Source: Treponema primitia ZAS-2 | Lineage (GTDB): Bacteria > Spirochaetota > Spirochaetia > Treponematales > Breznakiellaceae | Assembly (NCBI RefSeq): GCF_000214375.1 | Contig: NC_015578.1 | Coordinates: 1,860,001-1,924,000, forward strand | Direction: 5' to 3' | Length of the DNA stretch: 64,000 bases | Shown: piece after piece, positions 1 through 10,165 of the stretch | Layout of the letters: each line of letters opens with the position of its first letter | How positions within the stretch are numbered: position 1 is the stretch's first letter | Program-made: the position numbers and the translations under genes | Notes under the pieces: model-generated | The model's input: the letters and a program-made list of their open reading frames with translations, nothing else | The model's database searches: none | What the model was told of the DNA's origin: nothing

Positions 1-1028
1 GCGATGGCCGGGGATTCCCGCATATCATCGGTGTTGGGCTTAAAGGCCAGGCCCAATATGGCGATGGTTTTCCCTTTCAGGGAACCGCTTCCGCCCAGGC
101 CGGTTTCAATCTTATCAACCATGCGGAGTTTCTGCCGTTCATTAGCCGCTATGGTGGTTTCTACCAAAGAGAGGGGTTCTCCGTAATCCCGGCCTATCCT
201 GGCCAGGGCCTGGGTGTCTTTGGGGAAACAAGAGCCACCGTAGCCGGGTCCGGGGTGGAGAAATTTTCCACCTATACGGCCGTCCCGGCCTACTGCCTTG
301 GCCACGTCCTGCACATTCGCCCCGGCCTTTTCGCAGAGGTTGGCTATCTCGTTAATAAAAGTAATTTTTAGGGCTAGAAAAGCGTTGGAGGCGTATTTGA
401 TCATCTCAGCCGATTCAAGGTTGGTTTCAATACAGGGGGTTTCATTCAGGTAGAGGGCGCGATACACCTCTTTCATGACCTTCCGGGCTTTTTCACTGTC
501 ACTGCCTATGACTACCCGGTCAGGGTGGGTAAAGTCCAGGACCGCCGAACCTTCCCGGAGGAATTCGGGGTTGGATACTACATCGAAGGGGATCGCCGAG
601 CCCCGTTTGGCAAGCTCCTCGGCGATCCATTTGGTAACCAGCCGGCCGGTTCCCAGGGGAACGGTACTCTTGTCCACCACCACCGTATAAGATTCCATGG
701 CCCGGCCTATTTCCCGGGCTGCTGCTTCAACATAACTGAGGTCAGCGCTTCCGTCATCCGCCGGCGGGGTGCCCACGGCGATAAAGACTACGTTGTTTTC
801 TTTAACAGCAGCATTAAGATCCGTGGTAAACTTCAGCCGACCATCACGGGTGTTGCGCTCCACCACGGTGTCCAGTCCTGGTTCATAGATGGGGATGATG
901 CCCTTTTTGAGAGATTCTATCTTAGCAGGGTTATTATCCACGCAAGTTACATGGTTACCGAAGTCCGCAAGGCAGGCCCCTGAAACAGAGCCTACATAGC
1001 CGGTGCCGATTACTGCAATATTTACCAT
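1..1028 (-). CDS. ugd: UDP-glucose 6-dehydrogenase, 3' end cut by the window edge
   Basis: Oxidises UDP-glucose to UDP-glucuronate with two NAD+, giving an acidic sugar donor for surface glycans in the cytoplasm. The reading frame opens with ATG at 1028 and is uninterrupted to base 1, giving about 342 residues; the family is usually 430-450, so roughly 100 C-terminal residues lie outside. The N-terminal Rossmann motif AVIGTGYVG, the STVPLGT segment, and the catalytic cysteine in GGSCFPKDT are all visible, followed by the start of the UDP-binding domain (GLAFKPNTDDMRESP). It starts 4 bases after the pntC-aepZ stop codon with no clear ribosome-binding site, so it is probably translationally coupled and is the last visible member of the phosphonate operon. 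A GDP-mannose or UDP-ManNAc dehydrogenase is the alternative, but the motif set fits Ugd best. Confidence 0.93.
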   Translation of the reverse strand, partial: MVNIAVIGTGYVGSVSGACLADFGNHVTCVDNNPAKIESLKKGIIPIYEPGLDTVVERNTRDGRLKFTTDLNAAVKENNVVFIAVGTPPADDGSADLSYVEAAAREIGRAMESYTVVVDKSTVPLGTGRLVTKWIAEELAKRGSAIPFDVVSNPEFLREGSAVLDFTHPDRVVIGSDSEKARKVMKEVYRALYLNETPCIETNLESAEMIKYASNAFLALKITFINEIANLCEKAGANVQDVAKAVGRDGRIGGKFLHPGPGYGGSCFPKDTQALARIGRDYGEPLSLVETTIAANERQKLRMVDKIETGLGGSGSLKGKTIAILGLAFKPNTDDMRESPAI

Positions 1029-1031
1029 TTT

Positions 1032-3981
<2,950 letters not shown>

Positions 3982-3985
3982 AAAC

Positions 3986-5284
3986 TTACTTTGTTCCGGG
4001 AATTAGTTCCAGGATTTCCTTGATGGACATACAGAGGGAATCCGCTTCCAGGGACCGCTCATTTTCCAGGATAACCCTGGCGGTCTTAAGCATTGCAGGG
4101 TAGGAAGAACGGAGCATGTGGTTGGCGTAGATGATGATCTTGGCCCCCCAGGCGACAAGTTCCTTTTCGGTGAATTGGTTATAGGTGGTGGGCACTAAAA
4201 CGATGGGCACATGGCTGTAACCGGAATGAAATTTTTCACAGAACTCTTTAATATCCCCCCCGGACTTTTCTTTGCTGTGGATCATGATACCATCGGCGCC
4301 TGCTTTAACATAGGCTTCGGCCCGCTCCAGGGCATGGGAAACCGGAAACCCTGCAATGAGGCTTTCCAGCCGGGCAATGATCATAAAGTCCCGGGTTACC
4401 TGGGCCCGCTTTCCGGCGCTTATCTTTTCTGAAAACTCCGGGATGGAAGCGAGTTCCTGGTTTACCTCAGTACCGAAGAGGGAATTCTTTTTTAACCCGA
4501 CCTTGTCTTCAATAATTACTGCGGATACTCCATTTCGTTCCAGGGTACGCACGGTAAATACAAAGTGCTCGCTTTTCCCGCCGGTGTCACCGTCATAGAT
4601 GATGGGCTTGGTGGTACATTCCAGAACATTGGTGAGATCCTGGAGACGGGTGGTTAGGTCTACAGCCTCAATGTCGGGCTTTCCCTTGCTAGTAGAATCG
4701 GTGAGGCTTGATGACCACATGCCATCAAAGCTGTGAACCCCGTCATCCTTACCGATTTCCAGGTTTTCGATGATCAACCCCGAAAGGCCCGAGTGGGCTT
4801 CCATGATCCGCACCACAGGCTTTACCTCAATGAGCCGGCGCAAAGCCCTGAGCCTGATGTCCGGTGTAGTGCCGATGGAATGCTGGGCTTCGTTCATGGC
4901 GGTGGAGTTGATCCCCTTGGTGTAAGGTACTTCTATGACCGTGCCGCCCTGTTCCGCCATAAGCGCATACACATCATCCCGGATTTTACTCAAGGGACCA
5001 CTTTTCCAATCATCCCCATGGATGATAAAATCGGGCCGGTATTTTTTAAGGTTCGGCACATAACTCCATTCTTCCTGGGGCGCCACCCGGGCAACACCTT
5101 TTATGTTTTCCACCACCGCTTTCCGTTGATCGTAGGTGAGAAAGGGGATACGTTTGTGGGATGCGATGGCAGAATCAGTGAGGAGTCCCACCATAACTTC
5201 ACCGTATTTTTCAGCTTCCTGAATAATATTGATGATCCCTGGGTGGATGATATCTCCGGTCATTCCTAGATAGACAGTTTTCAT
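3986..5284 (-). CDS. aepX: Phosphoenolpyruvate mutase with an N-terminal cytidylyltransferase-like domain
   Basis: Isomerises PEP to phosphonopyruvate, forming the C-P bond that commits carbon to phosphonates. The mutase is the C-terminal part (about residues 150-432): DGDTGG at 231-236 binds Mg2+, and EDK at 259-261 followed five residues later by NS at 267-268 is the signature that separates true PEP mutases from isocitrate-lyase relatives. Residues 1-130 resemble a small cytidylyltransferase domain, but its HxGH motif reads HPGI (14-17) and its ISST-type motif reads GINST (124-128) without a following basic residue, so this half may be catalytically dead. The start is 9 bases after the preceding outer-membrane gene; the stop is 4 bases before aepY. 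Confidence 0.95.
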   Translation of the reverse strand: MKTVYLGMTGDIIHPGIINIIQEAEKYGEVMVGLLTDSAIASHKRIPFLTYDQRKAVVENIKGVARVAPQEEWSYVPNLKKYRPDFIIHGDDWKSGPLSKIRDDVYALMAEQGGTVIEVPYTKGINSTAMNEAQHSIGTTPDIRLRALRRLIEVKPVVRIMEAHSGLSGLIIENLEIGKDDGVHSFDGMWSSSLTDSTSKGKPDIEAVDLTTRLQDLTNVLECTTKPIIYDGDTGGKSEHFVFTVRTLERNGVSAVIIEDKVGLKKNSLFGTEVNQELASIPEFSEKISAGKRAQVTRDFMIIARLESLIAGFPVSHALERAEAYVKAGADGIMIHSKEKSGGDIKEFCEKFHSGYSHVPIVLVPTTYNQFTEKELVAWGAKIIIYANHMLRSSYPAMLKTARVILENERSLEADSLCMSIKEILELIPGTK

Positions 5285-5293
5285 AGTTACCTT

Positions 5294-6925
5294 TTAGAAG
5301 AAATGGCCTAGGCCAATAAATAATTCCCGGTAGCGGCCTGCAGGCATTTTCCCTGATTGGGCCCATTCCCGCAGATCCCAACCTATGCTGCCCCGCAGAT
5401 AGAGGCTGCGCCAGGGAAGAGAAAAGACGATTACTTCAATACCGGCGGAAGAAATCAATTCGCCGAATTCGATTTTTTCTCCGCTTCGGGTTTCGCCATT
5501 AAACATGGCCATATCAATAAAGGGGGAGAAATGTACTTCAACATCAACGGGCCGGAATCCATGGGTATTGAACCACCGGGAGGGGGTAAAGGTGAGGATA
5601 CGCAGGGGTAATTCCAAATTGAAAGAAAGCATAGAGTTGGCTATCAGCTCATTGTTCCGTATGCCCCGGAGTTTGCTCCCCGCGTTATAATTACGGACAT
5701 CTCCATCATTATCGGAGGGATCAAAATTTTGTGCAAATTCAATGCGGCTGGACACACCGAAAGACTTAGTCAGCGGCAGATGTCCTGTTGCGCTGAAACC
5801 CAGGCCTATGGAACTAAGGGACTGGGTATAGTTGTTAAAGATATAGGAATTACTAATACTGGCGCTCAAGCCTTTGCGAAAATTTCCTATCCAGTTTGTC
5901 TGACCGAAACCCAAACTATGGCTTAGACCCGTGGCGGAACCCACACGATACCTTCCGATATCGCCTCTGGGACGATAGGCAAAACTTTCGGTAACGCTCG
6001 GAGTATAGCTTAATTCTCCAAAATCGCCCACCTCAATTCCTGCGATGGGTATTCTCCAGTAAGCATAGAGTACGCTGGTCATATACCACGTATCTTCAAA
6101 AAATTCTACACTGGTTTCATCCTGTTCCAGATCACTATTTTCTTCATTAAGTATGAAGGACTGATCAAATCCAACAGTAAAGTTGGTTTTTTGCCAGGGC
6201 AGATCCAGGGACAGGCCGGTGACGTTTTTATAATAATTGGGGTCAACTTGGAAATAGTTAAAGGCATTATCAAAATTGAAATTCCAGGTGTATCCTAAAA
6301 ATTGAAAAGGGATATCCGCATCAATATCTAATAAAACTGAATGCTGATCGTCATCATACTTATACCCCAGATTAACAGGTAATGATTCCATGGTACCTAA
6401 GAAGTTATAATCCCGGGCTTTTAGGGTAATAGAAAACCCGTCATTGGAATCAAATTTCGGCTCAGGAAGGACGATGATATTCCATGCGTCCTTTACATGG
6501 ACCAGGATGTCCACAGGAACCATACCGCCTTCCCCGGCATCACCAATAGTGTATTCGATACGACATTCTTCATCTTCCAGCACCCGTTCATTATGCAGGA
6601 GCTGGGTCTTGCGCCGGATCAGGGTTTCCAGGGATTGCTTTCCGGTAACCCTATCCCCTTCTTTCATATCCAGGACATTACGAAGGGCAAAGGGGCGGGT
6701 AATACCGAGTATGTCAAAATCAATGGTCCTGAGGTAATATACAACCGTATCTTCCCCCGCCTCCGGAAGGAAAACCTGATCCGGCTCGGCAAGTTCGGGA
6801 TCTTCCTGTTCCTGAGTCGGCGATTCATCGGTGGAGGCATCCTGGCTGAAAACAAAGACAGGGTTAAGCATCAGACACAATGTACAAAGGACCAAAAAAA
6901 CTAAAGGCACCACTTTTTGTATCAC
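5294..6925 (-). CDS. Outer-membrane beta-barrel protein with a POTRA-like N-terminal region
   Basis: A 543-residue protein with an N-terminal signal peptide (hydrophobic run 5-25, cleavage expected near FVFSQ). An acidic linker precedes a region at about 50-150 whose alternating pattern resembles a POTRA domain (DMKEGDRVTG, then a segment ending VDILVHVKDAW). The remainder is rich in amphipathic beta strands with aromatic girdles and ends in GLGHFF, a C-terminal phenylalanine typical of BAM substrates. It looks like a reduced Omp85/TamA relative, or a barrel unique to treponemes. ATGA couples it to aroB upstream, and aepX follows after 9 bases, so it may handle or display the phosphonate-modified product, but this is guesswork from position. 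Confidence 0.75.
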   Translation of the reverse strand: MIQKVVPLVFLVLCTLCLMLNPVFVFSQDASTDESPTQEQEDPELAEPDQVFLPEAGEDTVVYYLRTIDFDILGITRPFALRNVLDMKEGDRVTGKQSLETLIRRKTQLLHNERVLEDEECRIEYTIGDAGEGGMVPVDILVHVKDAWNIIVLPEPKFDSNDGFSITLKARDYNFLGTMESLPVNLGYKYDDDQHSVLLDIDADIPFQFLGYTWNFNFDNAFNYFQVDPNYYKNVTGLSLDLPWQKTNFTVGFDQSFILNEENSDLEQDETSVEFFEDTWYMTSVLYAYWRIPIAGIEVGDFGELSYTPSVTESFAYRPRGDIGRYRVGSATGLSHSLGFGQTNWIGNFRKGLSASISNSYIFNNYTQSLSSIGLGFSATGHLPLTKSFGVSSRIEFAQNFDPSDNDGDVRNYNAGSKLRGIRNNELIANSMLSFNLELPLRILTFTPSRWFNTHGFRPVDVEVHFSPFIDMAMFNGETRSGEKIEFGELISSAGIEVIVFSLPWRSLYLRGSIGWDLREWAQSGKMPAGRYRELFIGLGHFF

Positions 6926-8055
6926 CCAATTTCTCCGTTAAGTATTCTCTTAAGAAGTCCGGTTTCCATAGAGACAGCCGAAACCAGTTCCGCCCGCTCC
7001 GCAGAGGGAACCACAAAGGTGGGTATTCCCGCTTTCGTTTTTTTATCCCCCCCCAATGCTTTCATAAACAGGGCAGTATCCTTTATTTCCGGATGGGGCG
7101 CCTCAGTTTGGTATCCATAGGCGGTGATTATTTCGCTGATCTCCCGGGCCCGTTCAGGGGGTGTAATGCCTAGGGCGAGCCCTAACTCACAGGAACGGAC
7201 CATACCCCAAGCCACTGCTTCGCCGTGGGAGAGCTTCCCCAGCCCTGCTGCGGATTCAAGTGCATGGCCGAAGGTATGCCCCAGGTTTAGCAGCGCCCGT
7301 TCCGAACCTGACCCATCGAAAGCCGATGTTTCCCTTGGGTCTGCTTCCACGATCCTGCCTTTAACTAACACAGCCTGTTGGATAAGATCCCCCAGAATTG
7401 GGATCACTGCGCCGGACGAGTTAGCCTCGCCAGAAACTCTCTGAAGGAAGGGACCCCGAAAAGCCTTAATCTTTTCCAGGGTTTCCGGGCTGTCGAGGAT
7501 TGCGGTTTTTATAAGTTCAGCCATGCCGGACTTCCATTCAAGGGGGGGCAGGGTGGCAAGGGTATCCAGGGGCAGGTATACATGGGAAGCGGGGAAAAAG
7601 GTTCCCACCAGGTTTTTAATGCCCAATAGGTCGAACCCGGTCTTACCCCCCATGGAGGCATCCACCATTCCCAGGAGGGTAGTGGAGATAAGGCAAAGAT
7701 TTGCGCCCCGCATATAGACCGAGGCGGCAAAGGATGTCAGATCAGTAACAACCCCACCGCCTATGCCGATAAAAAGGCCATCCCGGCCCAAGCCCGCTGC
7801 TTTGGCTGTCTGAATGATACGTTCCACAGAGGCCCACGTTTTGGATGCCTCTCCACTTTCAAGCACGCAAAGGGGCGTATCAGAGCCGGCAAAGCTGATA
7901 GCCATAGCTTCTGTATGAGTATCACATACCAGCAGTACTCCCCTGGGGGAGCCGCCGCTTTCTTCCAGAATGGTTTCAAGGGTAGGGATGGCCCCCCGTA
8001 TATGTACCTGCGATACCGCCTGACCGAAACGGAAGCTGTTATTCTTCTTAAGCAT
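6922..8055 (-). CDS. aroB: 3-dehydroquinate synthase
   Basis: Converts DAHP to 3-dehydroquinate, step two of the shikimate pathway, using catalytic NAD+ and a divalent metal. The 377-residue protein has the usual motifs: GGGVVTDLTSFAASVY (NAD+ binding), STTLLGMVDASMGGKTG (substrate lysine), ELIKTAIL, and the metal-binding histidines of NLGHTFGHALE and LSHGEAVAWGM. Its C-terminus, near KRILNGEIG, overlaps the following outer-membrane gene by 4 bases. No other shikimate gene is nearby; it sits between a winged-helix regulator (11-base gap) and the aep genes. Both routes draw on PEP, but whether that explains the linkage is unknown. Confidence 0.95.
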   Translation of the reverse strand: MLKKNNSFRFGQAVSQVHIRGAIPTLETILEESGGSPRGVLLVCDTHTEAMAISFAGSDTPLCVLESGEASKTWASVERIIQTAKAAGLGRDGLFIGIGGGVVTDLTSFAASVYMRGANLCLISTTLLGMVDASMGGKTGFDLLGIKNLVGTFFPASHVYLPLDTLATLPPLEWKSGMAELIKTAILDSPETLEKIKAFRGPFLQRVSGEANSSGAVIPILGDLIQQAVLVKGRIVEADPRETSAFDGSGSERALLNLGHTFGHALESAAGLGKLSHGEAVAWGMVRSCELGLALGITPPERAREISEIITAYGYQTEAPHPEIKDTALFMKALGGDKKTKAGIPTFVVPSAERAELVSAVSMETGLLKRILNGEIG

Positions 8056-8066
8056 CCTGATGTATC

Positions 8067-8645
8067 CTATACCAACGCCAATGCCGGTTCGGTGGTCTTT
8101 TCAATGACCACGCGGGAAAGAAAAAAGGCGTTTTTCTTCGACGGAGTTTGGGATAAGGGGATGGTTTCCGCATAGACCGCCAGGACATTTTCTTTTAAAA
8201 GGTCTCCAAGGGCATTTTCATCCGCTATTTTAAAAAAACTCAGTCCATGGTGGAGGCAGGCGTGTTCAACAATAAAGTCAAGATCGCTTACCCCGATCAG
8301 GAACACTTTAGCGATATTTCGCCGTTTTGCGCTGAAAATTGTGTCGTCGATCCGTTCTTTATAAAAAACCACGTTATTTATGGTCCTCTTAAAGTACCCA
8401 TAACTGCGGTGGATTATCTCATTCATCCCATCTAGGGTGACCGCGTATTGAATATTCCGGCTATTAAGCTTTTTTGCGGTGATCCACCCTTTACGGGCCA
8501 GGCGTTTGAGGATGGAATTGGTCATTCCCAGGGAGGTTCCGGCGATCAGGGCCAGATCCCGCTGCCTCAGGGGAAGCTGATGTTCCGTGGAGTCATAGAC
8601 TTTTTCCAGAATGATATATTCTGTATCCAGTAGATTGCTGTTCAT
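8067..8645 (-). CDS. Winged-helix (MarR-like) transcriptional regulator
   Basis: A 192-residue protein starting MNSNLLDTEY. Residues 5-85 form a winged helix-turn-helix: RDLALIAGTSLGMTNSILKR gives the recognition region, and KLNSRNIQYAVTLDG the wing. The remaining 110 residues (about 95-170 include KVFLIGVSDLDFIVEH and VLAVYAE) look like a small alpha/beta sensory domain, with no DNA-binding or catalytic signature I recognise. An in-frame ATG at 8705 would add 20 residues; neither start has a convincing ribosome-binding site, and I prefer 8645 because the domain begins there. It heads the aroB/aep transcription unit, and a perfect palindrome at 8771-8789 lies just upstream, consistent with autoregulation. 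The inducer is unknown. Confidence 0.75.
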   Translation of the reverse strand: MNSNLLDTEYIILEKVYDSTEHQLPLRQRDLALIAGTSLGMTNSILKRLARKGWITAKKLNSRNIQYAVTLDGMNEIIHRSYGYFKRTINNVVFYKERIDDTIFSAKRRNIAKVFLIGVSDLDFIVEHACLHHGLSFFKIADENALGDLLKENVLAVYAETIPLSQTPSKKNAFFLSRVVIEKTTEPALALV

Positions 8646-8770
8646 TGGGTTTCTTTTTGGGCAAAACAAAGCCGTTTCCGGATCAAATTTCCGGAAAAAG
8701 GTCATAAAATGAGGTTCGGCACATTCAGTAGGGCATAGACGGCCGAAACACGTTCTATGATACCGTATGT

Positions 8771-8789
8771 TTGTTCAAGTATTGAACAA
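8771..8789. promoter_or_regulatory. Palindromic operator candidate upstream of the winged-helix regulator
   Basis: Perfect 8-bp inverted repeat TTGTTCAA-GTA-TTGAACAA. On the minus strand a plausible -10 (TATCAT, 8757-8762) lies just downstream, so a bound dimer would cover the -35 region of the promoter for the regulator-aroB-aep unit. The rest of 8706-8856 holds no gene. The operator role is inferred from symmetry and position. Confidence 0.5.
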
Positions 8790-8856
8790 TATACCATGGG
8801 GGAAAAGTTATTTCAATAGAACGCAGTATAGAAAGTTGTCAATTTGAAAGCCCTAA

Positions 8857-9696
8857 TTAATCGGAAAGGCTGAATATACAGGATTCAATAAAATTAAAAA
8901 TCTTTTCCCGAAGCATAAATCCCGGTTCCTCAATCGCCGAAAGGTAGGTCCGCCAGAGTTCTGAAAAGTGCTCTGCGTCCCGGCGATCCAGTGGAAGCTG
9001 TTTTCCCGCCAGGATAGTTTCGCTGTTTTTATCCCGGAGCAGTATCTGCCCGGCGAAAACTACCCTTATATCGGTAAGTATATTCTTCTGTATCCGGGCC
9101 AAAAAAACCGCGCTTCCGCCGTCTCCGTCCGCCGTCTCCATATCAGTGAGCTTTTTATAAACTGTATAATGCCACTGTTCCAGGGGTATACGAATCCGGG
9201 TCAGCAGTTCCTGGGGATTTAGCGCCGGAGGCCCGGAAAGGCCGGAAAAACGGGATGCGGAAACCCAGCGTATCTCCTGAGCGGTACGCAGCTCATACCG
9301 GGCGTCCAGGGCCACCAGGGGCGCCGAGGCGTCCTGCCGCCGGGAGGGGTTGCAGATATTGCCCCCAAGGGTAATAAGGTTGCGTATTTGAGGACTGGCA
9401 ATACCCTGGAGGCTCTTGGTAAGCGCTTCAGGGACAATTTTTCCCAAACCGGTGATTTCGCTGAGTTTTACCATGGCCCCGATTTCCAGGTATCGCTCAG
9501 TCCTGGTTATTTTTTGGAGTTCCTCCAGCCGTTCCAGGGAGAGGATGTTCCGGGGAAGGGTGAGAATTTGCTTGCCCTGGTTACGAAGCAAGCCGCCACC
9601 CCCGGCAAAGGGTACGGCATCGGGGAACCGGGTCCAGGCGGAAAAGAGCTCCGGCAGGCTGGCGGGGAAAAAAACCTGATTATGCAGAGCGTCCAT
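8857..9696 (-). CDS. Molybdenum hydroxylase (xanthine dehydrogenase family), FAD-binding subunit
   Basis: Middle-chain subunit that accepts electrons from the [2Fe-2S] subunit onto FAD. Start chosen at MDALHNQ (9696), because GCGGAG lies 5 bases upstream; a longer frame to 9741 has no such site. Length 279 residues is normal for CoxM/XdhB-type proteins. Visible FAD motifs are PFAGGGGLLRNQ near residue 30 and TLGGNICNPSRRQDASAP near residue 110; the C-terminal third is the CO dehydrogenase flavoprotein C-terminal domain. It overlaps the 2Fe-2S gene by 17 bases and is the last gene of the trio. The substrate (xanthine, another purine or an aldehyde) cannot be told from this subunit. Confidence 0.9.
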   Translation of the reverse strand: MDALHNQVFFPASLPELFSAWTRFPDAVPFAGGGGLLRNQGKQILTLPRNILSLERLEELQKITRTERYLEIGAMVKLSEITGLGKIVPEALTKSLQGIASPQIRNLITLGGNICNPSRRQDASAPLVALDARYELRTAQEIRWVSASRFSGLSGPPALNPQELLTRIRIPLEQWHYTVYKKLTDMETADGDGGSAVFLARIQKNILTDIRVVFAGQILLRDKNSETILAGKQLPLDRRDAEHFSELWRTYLSAIEEPGFMLREKIFNFIESCIFSLSD

Positions 9697-10165
9697 ACAA
9701 TCTCCGCTGCCGTATTTCCGCGGTGGCAAATACCCCCGCAATCAGGCTGTCCGGTTCGGTACACCGGCACTTTATACCGCTGAAGGCCTCCAGGATATCC
9801 TCCCTGGTGGGCCGTAGATTTTTATCCAACAGGGTTTCCACTGCCAGTATCTTGCCGGAATCACAGTACCCGCAGTTTTCCACCCCCGCTCGGGAAAACC
9901 CTTCCTGAATATCCTGGTATTCATTGGTTTGGGAAAACCCTTCGATAGTGATGATTTCACTGCCCCGTATTCTAAAGGCGGGGATCATACAGGAGGAAAC
10001 CACCTTACCGTTTAAGATCACCGCACAGGCGCCACAGACTCCGCTTAAACAGCCCGGCTTGGCTCCTAAAAGCTTAAAGTGGTTCCGTAAAATATCCAAA
10101 AGCCGGCGATCCGCTTCGGTTTTTACTACCACATCCTCACCGTTGAGGATAAAACCCAGAGTCAT
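9680..10165 (-). CDS. Molybdenum hydroxylase, [2Fe-2S] subunit
   Basis: Small iron-sulfur subunit (161 residues from MTLGFILNG) passing electrons from the molybdenum centre to FAD. The plant-type ferredoxin domain has cysteines in GCLSGVCGACAV and a fourth in SSCMIP; the second cluster domain has CGYCDSG and KCRCTEP, the paired CxxC/CxC arrangement of the family. Start 10165 is chosen because its ATG overlaps the TGA of the upstream large subunit (ATGA); an in-frame start 13 codons earlier is less likely. Order large-FeS-FAD on one strand with overlaps indicates a single enzyme complex. Confidence 0.93.
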   Translation of the reverse strand: MTLGFILNGEDVVVKTEADRRLLDILRNHFKLLGAKPGCLSGVCGACAVILNGKVVSSCMIPAFRIRGSEIITIEGFSQTNEYQDIQEGFSRAGVENCGYCDSGKILAVETLLDKNLRPTREDILEAFSGIKCRCTEPDSLIAGVFATAEIRQRRLYGRSA

